Below, one piece after another: positions 11,222 through 24,189 of a stretch of DNA of 64,000 bases. Positions within the stretch are counted from its first letter, which is position 1; each line of letters starts with the position of its first letter. The stretch lies in NCBI RefSeq assembly GCF_905220365.1, contig NC_061131.1, forward strand, positions 4,774,001 through 4,838,000, read 5' to 3'. Made by a program: the position numbers and the translations under genes. The stretch comes from Vanessa cardui. Its lineage: Eukaryota > Arthropoda > Insecta > Lepidoptera > Nymphalidae. The notes beneath the pieces are model-generated. The model saw only the letters and a program-made list of their open reading frames with translations, was not told the DNA's origin and made no database searches.

Positions 11222-11530
11222 GTTTTTTTATGGCATAGGTGGTAAGCGAGCTGGAGGCTCACCTGATGGAAAGTGACTACCACCGCCCATGGACATCTGC
11301 AACACCAGGGGGCTTGCAGGTGCGGTGCCGGCCTTTCAGAAAGGAGTACGCTCTTTTCTTGAAGGTTCGACAACCATCAAGTTTTGGGGGGGAGGGGGAT
11401 TGGGCCTCCGGAACTCTCACTTACCGGACGAAACGCGGTAGCATAGCTACCACTTTACGCCGATTTTAAGTGAGAGAGTTTTACTTCCCCGGGCATGCCG
11501 GCCCATTCGGCTGTAACCTGAAGGTATACA
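11222..11530 (+). repeat. family G repeat, longest copy
   Basis: Starts ATGGCATAGGTGGTAAGCGAG, followed by GGAGGCTCACCTGATGGAAAG, CACCGCCCATGGACATC and GAGTACGCTCTTTTCTTGAAGG. Shorter copies lie on the other strand at 29485 and 63525. This copy continues into a G-run and a GC-rich part not present in the other two, in which CTCTCACTTA and TAAGTGAGAG form an inverted pair. Open frames on both strands here are shadows of the repeat. Confidence 0.65.
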
Positions 11531-14500
11531 GCGTGGCACTAACACTTTGCAATGCGAAGAACTGTTTAATCATTGATATTTGAATTCCGATTATTTAAAG
11601 ATGGTAAATACTGCTTTGTTTACATCCGCTGCATTTCTGTTTGTAATTGACATTGAATATCGTAAGAAAACCTGCACGTGTCGGATATAATTTTGCCAGA
11701 TGGGTACCAACACCCAACATAGTAATTTGATGGAAAAAGGTCCAAATCGAAATCTACTTTTCGAAAGATATTTACCAAAATGTAATCTTTCAAGCCTATT
11801 AAAGTATTTGACGCGTGCATTATTTTTATTTATTTATGAATATTGTTCTATATATAGTTAAGTTAAGAGTTTACATGTGGCTGCGTCCCTTTTGCGTACA
11901 TAGCTTCTGTGAGCTTATATACGCTTTGGTATTATTTCGTAGAGCGAAGGCATCCGTTTTCAATAACGCTGAAATAATTGTATAAAGCGATTAACACTAT
12001 TTTTCATAATTTAGAATCGAACCTGCAAAGTATCACAAAATGTCCATTCTATTTAACAATATTACATAATTCGTAATCGTTTACAAATTACATACAAATA
12101 TAACATAATAGTTATCGCATAAGTATATATTTGGAGAGTTTCCAGAGGACTAATAATAGTCAATTTGCTTCCCTTCGTTACCCTCGTAAGATACGGAAGT
12201 TATGAAGATAGTAATTGGTTTGGCTTGAGGACTATTGTAATACGAAGTGATAAAGTTTGTTATTTTATCATTAAATGATATGATAAACGATATATTGCTT
12301 TTAAATTACTTTTATATCCAAGTACTGGCTATTTAGGGCTAGTGGCTAGCTCATAAGGCTACACTTATGAAGTCTTGGGTTCAAACTTCAAAACAAATAG
12401 AATTTTATTGGATTTTTACTAGTTAAATGTTTTCAGAAGCCGTAGGAAGTTAGAAAAGTAGCTGTGTTAACATTACTATGCACTATGTTGATCCTGGTGT
12501 TTCGTCCTGTCGTTTTGGATTGCAATCTAGAAAAAGAAGAACCTGCTGCGTGGTGCAGTTACAGAAACAAGGGAAAAACTCCGATGGGAAGTTCTTCTAA
12601 GATATTTTAGCCCTGTGAGCCAACTCTTCTTTGGTTTGGGTATTAAAAGTATTAAAGATATTCTATAGTGGATAGCGCACCTCGAGTAGAGTTTCAGAGG
12701 AACACCTCTCCTGCACAAAGTGCTGAACTAGACGGGCAGTGATAATCTTCTCAATGAACTTACCTCTCTCCGATTTCAATCCAGTTGTAGTGTAGCCATT
12801 ATATTAAACTCAACAAATAACACTACTAACAACAGACTGCATTTATATACGTACTTAATTATTCTTTGTTATGGATGAAATATGGTATTTGCCCATTCGA
12901 TCAAATCGTTTAAATTTATACTTAAAATAAGAACTTCTATCGAAAAAAACTATAATCCTTTGTTTTATAAAATAACTTCGAACGCTAAAATAATAAAGTG
13001 AAATTTTGTATCATGTGGCAAAGTGCCCGGTATGCTCGCAGTATTTCCTTGCGTTTTACTTTATGCAATCGTTGGAAGCGGAAAGTGCCGCACCTCCTCA
13101 TCATTTTTCTTGTTTCAAATATAAAATAAAGCATATATGGTACTTCATACGTATTTTCAAAAGATAAAGACATTTAATTTTAACATAAGCCGTGTGTATC
13201 GCAACGTCTTACAAGGTTCTTTTTTATGTAGGTTGCAGATTTATTTATATATTTTTAATTTTAGAACACAAGACTTGACTGTAATGATAAATATTAAAGT
13301 AATGCTATCTACTCTTAGGAAATATATCTCACTATTCAAGCACAGTTTAGGTGTATACTCGTACGTATAAGCAGCATAATTTTTCCGACATATGGACCTC
13401 GCGGTCTTCTCATTCTTCGCCTAGAATAATTATTTTAGAAGATACACGTTATCATCATACCATTGAAGAAATATATATATAAATGTCTAAGCTAATATAT
13501 GCTATTTCTAGCCTTTATAGTCGTTAAAATAAATTTGTAATGTATCCTTTAAAAAAAATCAAAACAGATAAGATAATAATTTAGGACTTACGGTAAGGTG
13601 CTGAATGTAATGCCTTGCATTAACAAGAAAACACTATTAAATATCCTTAAAAGTAAATATAAATTTTGAACAGTTTGTGATGTAGGTTGTTATTGCCGAT
13701 ACTGGCAATTAATATGTTTTCACTGTATTGACGTATAAATGTAATGTGTCAGTTTTTGATGATAAATTGGTAATAGAGAATATATACCTATATTATTCTG
13801 AATTAATATTTTATAACTGCCAGTTCTGACAATATCAACAAATCCACATCACTGCTATAAATAATTTCAAAGGATAGCTGTTTAAATAGTTTCAATGTAC
13901 ATTAGGTAGTTGCGTATTAACGTTAACAAAAAACTGCTTGTACGCTAATATAGGTTAGGTTTTTTCATTGAGTGGCTGTGATTTTGTCAATATAGCGCAT
14001 CCGTGGTCTCGTGCAGTGCTGGTGCTCTCCTCAGGGGATGACGATGATCCCATCACACCTATCCGGACTACAGGCTAGTGTGAACTGAAAAAAATAAAGT
14101 TTTCGCAGATTTTGAAGAGATCTTCGTTACGTAACGCGTTACGATGCCAGTTTTTCTAGCATCCCTTTCTCTTACGCATACGAAATCCGTAGATAGGTGC
14201 TTTCTCTCTCATTCTAACCCAATGCGAGCCATATTTCAGATACTTAAATTTATCTTTTCTGACGGACGTCCCGAGACGCCCACGTATATTTTTCCTGTCC
14301 ATTCCGACAACGATTATCAAAATCATAATGCTAAGTACCTAAAATCAATTTTAATTACATTGGATTAAATAATAAATAGTGAGTTAACTTAGTAGGCTTA
14401 CAATTTTGGAGGCAAGCCAGAATATACTTGTCACCTGCAAAAATGAATTATTAGCACAATGTCATAGTAAATGTTTCCTAAACAGCATTAAATAATACTG

Positions 14501-16559
14501 TTCAGTGCTAGAGCTTCGTGTCTGAGATTTATTATCTATTCATTAGTTTTAAAAAGTAAGAAAAGAAAATTTATCAGTCAATATAAGTATTTCTTCCAAA
14601 AAGTATCGTATAGACTATAGACTAAGTTACAAGACGGAAGGTACCACCGACTCATTGACGTAGTGCCATGTAATTGCACTCATATGGTACACACAATCTT
14701 GGATACAACGGTTGAGTCAGTATACACAACAAAGCAGAATTATGAGGCAGACATTTAGTTTTTTATCGATTTGATTTTGATCCCAAAACTTCGGGATCTG
14801 AAGTTTATAAAAGATAGCCAATACACCGATATGGTCATCGAATAATCATATTTATATCATAAAGAGGCTTACCTCTTATGATAGGATAAAATACGACGAT
14901 ATTCTGCTTATACAGAGCGGTCATATTGGCATAACGTATACAATGGAGTGGCTCAGATTTGCTCGGGTTTGATCTATGGTATATGTAACAAACGAACAGG
15001 AGTCTCACTTCATGAAAAGTGAGGCTAACAAGTTATATCGGTCCGGGAAAATCGCTGGTTCCGCAGACTGATTGTGAGAAGACAGAAAATGTCATAAAAA
15101 TCGTGCTATCACAGATTTGACATTATTAACAAACTATGACAATTCATAATATTAACACCAGTTTTGTAGGATAAGTTGACGTTTCTGTTTGAATATTTTC
15201 ATTTACCGTATACATTTACCATTTACATTTCTAACCTTGTTAAAGGTTCTATGTAAAAGAGAATAAGCCCATTTAAACTGATACGTAAATACATATCGAA
15301 AGGTAAATAATTGCTATCCCTATTAAATACGTTAATACGGATCCCATGTAAGGGAATCTCATGAGTACTATCACTCAATTAACTATGTTGAGTTGCTCTA
15401 CTTTAAGAACTTATCAATTCCCAAAAGATTATCCTTCTTATCAGAGTCTGAGCACTTGTTTGTGCGAATCAAACTAATATAGTGGATATGCAAAGTAATA
15501 TGAGCCGAGGGTTCGTTCGAATTTGTAATTGACTATTGAGTTTATGCTTAGATAATTCACCTTGTATTGTGTATGGTTTTGAAGGGTTGACTGTAATTAC
15601 AGGAACGAGAACAGTTGCCTCGCGGTTGAAAGAACACTCCGTAATCATCTCACACGAAATTTAGCTTATACGAATTGTTTATTCAGAGTGCTTAGAGAAG
15701 AATAATTAGTCTAGCCTACGGCGTGTTAAATAAAACTGATTTCGGAGTACTGATAAAGTGCACGAGTGCTATGTAAAATATACGCTCTCTTAACTTTTTA
15801 CTAGATTAATTGCAAAAGATTGCCTTTATTTTATTTGGTTTTTTGTAGCATTACTATGTATTACTCTATAATATGTGAACATAAGAAGGCAAAATTTGTA
15901 CCTATACCTTGTTTAGAAATTCAATATTTGTTTAATGTTAGTAGACAATCATTACATTTAGGTTATTTTTTATGCGAAACATATGTTGATGCGTCTTCGA
16001 GGTAAGATTATGAATACATGAATACATTTATATTAAATGTTTTTTTTTTTTAAATAAGACCAGCAATGCTTCACATTAATTAAGGTATAATTAGTATTCC
16101 TGTTTACCCCTACTTTTAAACTTCTCACTTATGTTAGGAGAGGGGATGACAGTAGCCCAAGGGGTAGCATAAATAAATCTTAAATAAATAAATATAAATA
16201 AATAAATCTAGCATAAATCTTGCGAATTCTAACGTCGCTAAATCATTGGGCGGCCCGTAAACCATTGGGCTATTGACGCTTCAACTTACTTTAGAGTAAA
16301 TAAGATACAAACATATAGTAACACTTCGATTATTCACAATAGGGCTTATGTTTAGGATTAATGAAAGACTACATCGCCTCCTGCGTATTAAAAGCGCAGC
16401 AAAAACTGTTTTACACAAGCCTGTGAAACTGTAATATACACTAGTATTAAAATAAGCATTTATTGTGTTTGTAACGAACAAGAAAATAGATTCAACGAGT
16501 AATAATATTTTCATAAAATAATGCTCTCGAGTTTTGTAAGCAAACATTGAAAATTCAGA
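11531..16559. other. intergenic or long-intron DNA, no gene supported
   Basis: Apart from the SINE-like head at 12335-12440 I found no structured feature. A 14-bp palindrome of CGTAACG/CGTTACG lies at 14130-14143. An AAAT-type microsatellite run lies near 16175-16210. Open frames at 12527-12718, 14144-14368 and 16281-16547 lack domain or splice support. Confidence 0.45.
12335..12440 (+). repeat. possible tRNA-derived SINE head (family I)
   Basis: GCTAGTGGCTAGCTC and CTTGGGTTCAAACTTC resemble the A and B boxes of a tRNA-type promoter at the usual spacing. Only the head is recognisable; compare 19492-19725. Confidence 0.4.
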
Positions 16560-16860
16560 ATATACATATTAATTCCGAAACCGTTTAACCCGCCCTCACA
16601 CGTGTGTATTTTATTCCCGCTAAAAGCTAATCCTACAAAACATTTAAGGGTTAAAAATCACGAATGACATCATAACGCTCGAGCTCCAAGTTAATTCAGT
16701 TGGATAACTGCTGGCTCATTAAACAAACCCTGGATTATCAAGTTGGAATTGCGCGACCGAGCGATATGAATACAATGATGTAAAAAGCAATGAGAAACTG
16801 CTCCATCCACGGATAATTTCAGTCGCCATAAAAACTTGGGATTTCGTTAAATATATTAAT
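16560..16860. promoter_or_regulatory. candidate conserved non-coding block
   Basis: This stretch is visibly less AT-rich and of higher complexity than its flanks, with no long open frame and no similarity to the repeat families in the window. It carries several AATTA/TAATT homeodomain-type cores and CACGTGTG (an E-box). Regulatory function is inference from composition only. Confidence 0.25.
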
Positions 16861-19491
16861 TAGGTCAATGTGAAAGAACATTGTATGTTATTCTTCCGTT
16901 TTCAGTTTTTTTTTTCGAGTTTTCAACAGATAAAAAATTATTGTGAAAGGACCTTAATAAAAAAAAATTTAATCAACTTTTTTTTTAAAACAATGTTGGG
17001 GTTAAAATCGTCTTGATATAATAAGTATATTTTTAATCTACAAATAAAGTCTATGAAAAATTCTATTGGTAATTAGTTTGTCTTTATCTTTTTTCCATAG
17101 GAAAAAGTGTTGATTTCTAATATGTGGAATCGGCTTCGATTGACTCTAGTGGACATTTCTAATTTCCTCCTCGGAATGAGGGTGCTCTTTTAAGTGGATG
17201 ACATGATTATCACAGCGATAGTTTTCTAGGAAACTGTGTACACGGTAGATTGTTAACGGAAAAGTAGAGGCCGGGATTTGGTAACAAGCACTGATGCCGG
17301 ATAGAGGACGAAGTTGCTGGTACTCTTAATTTCATCAAGAATTTAGAGATAAGATTATCACTAGCGAATGAAAGGCTTGATCTATGTTTCACTGTACTAT
17401 ACGTAAGCATAACGATTTTTAGCATCTTCAAACGAGCATCCTACTCATGAAAGAATAAGTACTGAATAAGAACGGTTTAGGGAACCGCTTATCCGGGTAG
17501 AAGAGGTGGAGAAAGTAGCGGTCTCGCCTATAGTCATATGTAGGCTGATACTGAAATATTATTGTGAAAAAACTAAAGGCCTAATCCGGTGTTAGTATAC
17601 TAGAATTCTATTCATTACCGTGTTTTTAAACCAACGATTTGCAGGTATCTAAATAAAATAAACACGTTTCGGTCCAAATATTGACGTAATTCAATAACAT
17701 TTTAAAGTTATCGTGTTTATATTTTTATTAGTATTCTATCGGTACACCGTTGTACTTTTTCAGTAACTACTAATAAATCAATTTTAGTAAACTTTCCTAG
17801 TTATCCCACGGGGAAAAGTTACGAAGTTGTGAAAATTCCATTGAAATCCGCCAAATAAAAAACGTCCAAATAACTTTGGAGAGGTCATTCCGGTCGTACC
17901 TATTGCTCAATATCGATATTAGAAATAATTTGATTTTGAAAAATACTGAATAAAAGAAAACAAATAACAGGTGACTTTGTACAGCTAACGTAACGATATT
18001 TAAGTATAAGGCTCATTATAATGCCTACCGATGTGGATATTGTTATACAAAAGTGATAATTAGTAGTACAGTAAAAAAATTTTACGTATGAATGTTTGAT
18101 ACTATAGCTTATAATTAAGAATACAACATAGTGTAGACCCAGCTTCAGATAAACAGGAACATCAAATAATTAACAACATTTAATATGGTTTACAATATTT
18201 AATTTTACAGTTTTCTTTAAAATCATCCATTTTCCGTCGTATTTAAAGGCAGATTAACAATTCCCATGTCAAATTTAATAATATTCTATTTCTATTTTTA
18301 TTTATAAAAATGTCAAACCAAAAAATATTCATTACATTCATATAATTCTGTGACTGAATATAGCTCAGCGGCTAGAAGTTATATAGCCTTTAATGATTAT
18401 TTATAAATATTATATTTAAAAACTTTATAGGCTTACAATAGGATATAATTTATAAAGATATCATATGATACCTGGTAACCAACATCGAATCAATCCGCAA
18501 GCGAAAGCTAGTTTTATAAAAACAATTTAGATAACAAAGTATGGAAATAATATTTACATTTGCGAAATGTGAAAGTAATTGCTCCGAAAACATTTTATTT
18601 GTATTCATTGTTTCTGAAGCGTCAGACATTTATCAGCCAATTAACGTGAACTCTTGTGTTTAATTAATAAGCTCATTGTTGTTAATAATACTTTTGTATT
18701 TAAATTAAGTTAAAGTTTATTTAGGTATCATTACTTACGCCGGTCGTTTTGTGAACGTAGATTGTTAGTAAAACTTTGCATATTTTCAAAATGCTAAGAG
18801 GATTGGAGCCGTATTTTAGAATTTGTGCAAGAGATTTATAATTAACAGCGAAATTATTTATTTACATTAGGTAGGCTCGTGAGAACTATTCACTACTATT
18901 CGTAAGCCAGACTCCCCCTCCCTTATACCGTTAATGGGCCTCTAGCCTTAGGTATTAAGATGTTATATTCATTGTATCTTTAGCTATACTGGCTATATTA
19001 AAAGTCACCATTCAATGTCAAAGCTTGGCGGTACGATATGTGAAGAAAATGTGGTACCCATTGGGGTTTAAACAAAGCTTTAATACTAAGTGAATGCAAA
19101 TATAACATTAATATGCATTTTATTAACAATAGACTTATAATTTATGATCGTAAACTTTATATAACCATTGTTATCGTATTGAATATTTTTAATTGGGAAA
19201 CGAAAAATTTTCATAGCGTGCTGCGGTATAATGTTGTCCCATAACAAGTATGCAGTAAAGCGTTGACCCTTGATTTGGTCTCGATAAAAACCCTAAATAC
19301 ATCGTCGACTGGTAAGTATAAAATTGGGTCGAATAAATAAATAATTTTACGATTTTACCCCACACAATAAACTTTACTCGCCCTTTGAAGGAGAACCTCT
19401 TCCAAAGACCGCTAAATGCCATTGAGGTTATGTAACTGTTTAATTTGAGTATTTAATATAAATATATTGAGCCCTTATATAAAGAGCCTCG
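16861..19491. other. AT-rich DNA, no gene supported
   Basis: No exon with domain support was found. A short coding-flavoured run at about 17310-17450 (plus strand, around FIKNLEIRLSLANERLD) is bounded by stops and has no splice support. Confidence 0.4.
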
Positions 19492-19725
19492 TTAATCTAG
19501 TGGGCAGTTAATAAGGCCGCAAGTCCTCTTGGGTTCAAACTCTAGGTCAGAGCAATAAAAAAGTTATTAGGTTTTCTGTTGAGAAATTCTTAGTAGGTTT
19601 GATTATGGAACATCTGAGTACTTATCAGTTCATTTCCACTCAGATTTGTCATCCTATCAGATTATCAGTTCGTGAATGGAGAGAATGCTTGTACATGAAT
19701 ATGTTCTGTGTGTGGATATATATCT
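19492..19725 (+). repeat. tRNA-derived SINE, family I
   Basis: The head has an A-box-like TTAATCTAGTGGGCAG and a B box TTGGGTTCAAACTC. The body follows with TTTTCTGTTGAGAAATTCTTAG and a later ATCCTATCAGATTATCAGTTC. The same body order (GGGTTTTTGAGTCGAG, AAATCTCAGTA, CATCACATCGGATTATAAG) recurs at 21003-21240. It resembles widespread lepidopteran SINEs with a 'GAAATTCTCAGTA' core. Confidence 0.6.
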
Positions 19726-20274
19726 ATTTATTTAGATTATAAGAAGAAGGTCTATATACCATTTCAACAAAATTCATTAAAAGATTAAAATAAAATTACG
19801 TTTTAAATTACGCTGTTACAGTTACAAATCAAGAATTGTGTTATTCTATTTAATTTCCTAAAACTATTGTACTGCGTTATATTTTGGTGATTCCCATAAA
19901 TTCCGTTTAGATGGCAGTCTTAATTTCCGGGTGCATGTGTAAATCGTTTGTTTCGACGAGCATTGAAGTACACTCAATTAAATAATAATAAGTACGACCA
20001 CAGTACTGTTTTGTAACTTTGTTTCCATTCAAACTTTCGAGCTGCCAGTTTTTCAAGTCATTTTCAACCGACTTCAAAAAGGAGGAGGTTTCAATCAATT
20101 CGTCTGTATTTTTTTTTATATTAAGAAGAGGTGAGATTACTTTTATCTTTATTGACGTAATACATCTGATTTGTTTTATAAAAAAATCGTGTTATGAAAA
20201 CTTTCAATTTCAGGAGTCCAAAAGACTGGGAAGGATATAAATACTAAAAGTCTTTACTAAAATAAGCATATACA

Positions 20275-20794
20275 GGGTTATTGGTAATTTTAAAGAGCGA
20301 CCTTTAGTACGAATTCGTTCATGTTCGAATACGAATTTTCACCAGCGTCCTTTCTGATCATTTTATTTCGGTTGCATTGGAATAAATTCCTACTTTTTAT
20401 ACATTTTTGGAAAGCTAAGAAAACGGTTATGTTTTAAAATAATCTGCAGAACAAGTTTCATAATGTTTTTTTCTTGTTTTCAAGGCATTTTTGAGGAAAA
20501 AAAAATCAAAAACAATTAAAATGATTTCGTTATCCGTCTGGCATTTTTTAAATTTGGACCGTTGTTAATAAATGTTTAAATATTGATAGATTAGATAGAT
20601 AGATAGACTTTAATAGATACTTTTTTTTACAATACATTATTGAAGATGCATTTTTGACAAATTTTAAAAAAAGCTAAAAAACGTGATAACTCAAAAATGG
20701 TTAATTTTTGCCCCATGCATGTAGGGATTAAAATTATTGCAAATAGTCACCTCTATCACCTCCTAACGGATATATGTCGAATTACCAATAACTC
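20275..20794. mobile_element. non-autonomous element with 13-bp inverted ends
   Basis: GTTATTGGTAATT at 20277-20289 is the exact inverted complement of AATTACCAATAAC at 20780-20792. Inner similarity (GAGCGAC against GTCG) is weaker. The interior has no open frame of note and carries a TAGA microsatellite near 20585. I cannot see a convincing target duplication. A DNA-transposon relic is the simplest reading; the superfamily is unknown. Confidence 0.55.
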
Positions 20795-21002
20795 TTTACA
20801 AATGTATATACAAATATGCTAAAGCATTGTCATACATACATATGTGAGAAAAGTACTCAATTAATAGTTTAGTGGGTTTCAGAGTAAGTTTAAGTATATA
20901 GTATGACTTAAATTATGTAAGTAGCTGCGCCTTGCAGTTAAATCCGCTCTAAAAAAATCCTATTAACGGGATAAGCCTGAATGGTCATGGTCTCGTCTCT
21001 AA

Positions 21003-21240
21003 ATAAAGTTGCAGCTATATTATAAGGTATAAGGACGCAGATTCCGAGGTCCCGGGTTAGTTCCCAACTTGGGCAACAAGACGGTATAGGTTATTGGGTT
21101 TTTGAGTCGAGAAAATCTCAGTAAGCATGTAAATTGTTGTCTCTGCACCTGAGCTATTTGCTATCGTGTAGGGTTTGCCATCACATCGGATTATAAGTTT
21201 GTCTTTGTACACACACTTGTGCGCTATAATATAACCTGCA
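21003..21240 (+). repeat. tRNA-derived SINE, family I
   Basis: GATTCCGAGGTCCCGGGTT followed by AGTTCCCAAC is a degraded B-box region. The body matches the copy at 19492-19725, and the end TTTGTACACACACTTGTGC matches its GCTTGTACATGAATATG-like end. Confidence 0.5.
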
Positions 21241-21304
21241 TCATCTTCATCTTCATCATCATCAACATTATCATTTTTTAGTAACCTAACATTTCAAAAG
21301 TAAC

Positions 21305-21425
21305 ATCCCGTAAGTTTCCCAGTGTTGGGCTAAGGCGTCACTTCTTATGAGGAGAATATTAGGAGCATATTCCACAACGCTTCTCCAACGCGTGCTTAGT
21401 GGATTCTCGTGTGACAGAAATTGAA
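21305..21425 (-). repeat. family A SINE, 3' fragment
   Basis: TTTCCCAGTGTTGGGCTAAGG, CATATTCCACAACGC and a GTGTGACAGAAATT remnant correspond to the 3' half of the family A SINE read on the minus strand. The tRNA head is missing. Confidence 0.6.
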
Positions 21426-22885
21426 ACTATTTTACTCTGGTTTCCCTTCAAAACGTATAAATCTTTCGCCTTTTAACCTTTTTAACCAGAACGAAACGAT
21501 ACCAAGTATTACAGATTGGCGGTTGAATACGTGATGAATTCGCGGTACCAACCTAGACTTACATTAAGCCCCTACTTAAAAAATATTCAATGTTGTTTCT
21601 TTGGATTTTAATTCGTTGAAAATAAAATTACGTTTTATACATTGTGTTAAATTAAATTTCTCTTAAATAACTATATATAAAAACATGAGCTCATACACAT
21701 AACGTGCAGCCTTAAGTAATTTGGAACCTCATATGTTGTATTTTGAGGACTGCAGGGCATTCATCGACGTTTCATTTGCTTAGTTTTTGTTTTTGACAAG
21801 TTGACAACATTTGTCAGTGAAGGCATTGTTAGAAGACCTGCGTATGACGGAAAACCTGCTACATTTAGATCAGCACGTAAAGAAATAACCACATCGACCC
21901 CAAAAAAAGGAAACGTAGTCTTTACATTTACAATCCATAACAATGAAATTAATTTTGAAATTGTCTATATTTAGTTTGTATTTATGAACGAATGGAATAA
22001 AATCGTAAGAATTAAACAAACTTTTCTTAAATTTGTATTGGATTTTTTGTTTAGTTTTTTTTGTCGCCATTCGAACAACTTCTAAGGTTCTCTGAGGTAT
22101 AAGGTTTCTTAGCTACAAGTATAATGCGTCTATTGTGTAATTTATCAAAGGCTGCGTCAACCAATAAATAAAAGGTTCTAAAAATATTAAATTGCCAAAG
22201 AGTTGAATGATGCGACCAGACCAAAGGTTACGAAAAATTTGTTTAATACATAAATATATAATAATATATATACACGAGCTGCCCGTCCGGATGAATTCTG
22301 AGTAAATAAGAATTATATAGACATGTTATATGTTAATTATAAAATAAATTCTGCAACCATATCAAAGCGGCACAATTCCAGCACTCACAAAAAAAGAAAA
22401 TGTAACGCTAGTTGTTAGGAGGTGTTCACTACTATACAAAATTATAGAGGATAAGTAGCACCAGATAACAGATCTAAAATAAATCGGTCTCTCTTAGGTA
22501 TATTTGGAGTGGTATTTAGGAAACGACTCCGAACTAACATAAGCAATATGTTTACCACCAATAAATGAATGAAATCTTAAACCAGTTCCTCTGAGCTGTT
22601 TCACTCTCGATTGTACTAAATTTCAATTGAAAGCCGCTGGCCAACGGCTTTTCGTGCAGTCCGAGGCATGGGGGTGTACATACATACTTCCAATGTTTCC
22701 CAACTTTTCGGGCTGCTACTGGGATTTTTTCAGTAAAATTAGTAAAATAAATTTTGTATTTTAGAAAATTCAGTAAATTTTTGTGAGGGCGATCTGTATA
22801 CAGAACCTCATTTTCCGTGGCCTCATATCAAGCCACAAAACCGTTTAGAAATAGTTGGTGGAAAGAATAAACATAAAATTAAGAA

Positions 22886-23158
22886 CGTTGTTAGAACCCG
22901 TGCATCTTAACCAATAATTAAGGGTTCAAACCCAGGCAAGCACGTATATATTCATGTGCCTCATTTTTCTTTATCTCATCGCTCGGCGGTGAAGGGCAAC
23001 ATCGTGTGGAAACCTGCTTATGTCCAATTTCATAAAAATTCTATCACATGTGCATTTTACCAACTCGCATTGGAACAGCGTGGTGAAATATGTTGCAAAC
23101 CTTCTCCTGACAGGGAGAGGAGGCCTTAAAGAAATTTACAGGTTGTTGTTGTTGTTGA
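22886..23158 (+). repeat. family A tRNA-derived SINE
   Basis: GTGCATCTTAACC and a B box AGGGTTCAAACCCAGG are followed by the family body: CATCGTGTGGAAACCTGC, TTGGAACAGCGTGGTG, GAGAGGAGGCC. The copy ends in a GTT repeat. The A-box part is eroded. The open frame 23020-23355 partly overlies this SINE and is not a gene. Confidence 0.75.
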
Positions 23159-23533
23159 CATCTCCAAATATATTTGTATGTTTAATTTTAAATAATTTTA
23201 TTTCAAAGCAATCAACAAAGATAATGTGTTTAAACTATAGACAGCTTTTGAAAAATATTACCACTGTGAGTATTATTAGCAAACAATTCTATGTTGTAGG
23301 GTCTGAAGTGTTTATTTCTATTTTTATCTACAGAGAGGGTGGTTTTCGTAAGTGATTGCTTGTTTTGGGAAATCTACCGGCAACTGTGTTTGGGGAGTTG
23401 ATATTTCGTGTGATTGTGTAAATATTGCAATGTTCGAATTCGTTTTGCGTCCCTTGAAATATGTTGAACGTGAATTTGGACATGTTAAACGCTTTTAACT
23501 CATGAACAATTGAATTGTAAGTTATCTGTTTAG

Positions 23534-23790
23534 ATAATGTTGTCTTAAATTTTCGCGATTACACATTGAAATAAAACTAGTTATAACGGATTTGAATCGC
23601 GTATATTAATTATTATTATATTACAAAAGTTGGCGGTAGTTGTAAATAATATTTCTTTTGTTCTCCAAATAGACAAATGCCACCTTAGTCTACCCGTGAC
23701 CACGAACGCTGTAAAGTGCTCGAAACGTCGGGATGCCAAGAATAATTAATATACGCGATTCAAATCCGTTATAACTAGTTTTATTTCAAT
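23534..23790 (-). mobile_element. hairpin-forming element with 12-bp target duplication, copy 1
   Basis: Arms of about 47 bp (ATTGAAATAAAACTAGTTAT and on through TTGAATCGCGTATATTAATT) are repeated inverted at 23743-23790. The interior holds GTGACCACGAACGC and CGAAACGTCGGGATGCC. The element is bounded by an exact 12-bp direct repeat, TTATCTGTTTAG, at 23522-23533 and 23791-23802. Relative to the second copy (41764-41972) it lies on the opposite strand and has a longer tail (23534-23564). No protein is encoded. Two different 12-bp target repeats at two loci make transposition certain; the mechanism is unknown. Confidence 0.75.
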
Positions 23791-23949
23791 TTATCTGTTT
23801 AGGATATCGTGAAAAACCGAAGACAGAAGAATCTGATATATTTGCATTTATAGCATAGAGGAGAGCGGTATCGACATAATAATGCTAAAATGTTAAATAG
23901 TTACTCGTATATTCCCTAGTGCTTTGTTTAAGCCCGTTTGATTGGGCAT

Positions 23950-24065
23950 CACGCACGGCTTTCTACTGCTAAATATCAATACTTAGTATTGTGGTATTCC
24001 AGTTTGAAGGGCGAGTGAGTCAGTGTAACTACAGGCACAACGGACAAAGCATTTTAGTTCCTCAG
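23950..24065 (+). repeat. family C repeat, fragment
   Basis: GTATTCCAGTTTGAAGGGCG, GAGTGAGTCAGTGTAACTAC and GGCACAACGGACAAAGCATTT match the central part of family C. Confidence 0.6.
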
Positions 24066-24189
24066 CATTAACGAATCTATCTATCTGAGACTTGAGATAT
24101 AGATATGACAGCATGGCTAATATTTTTTTGAAATTATGATCACTTATCATCATCCGGCGGCTCTTTAATTTTGTCCGCATATCAATAAT

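Noticed and set aside
12527..12718. Minus-strand frame with IPKPKKSW, faintly like a reverse-transcriptase block
   Set aside because: Only a few matching residues, no neighbouring RT motifs, and the plus strand is equally featureless.
14130..14143. 14-bp palindrome CGTAACG/CGTTACG
   Set aside because: Too short and isolated to support a function; no second site nearby.
17310..17450. Plus-strand run with FIKNLEIRLSLANERLD
   Set aside because: Bounded by stops, no splice sites that keep the frame, no recognised family.
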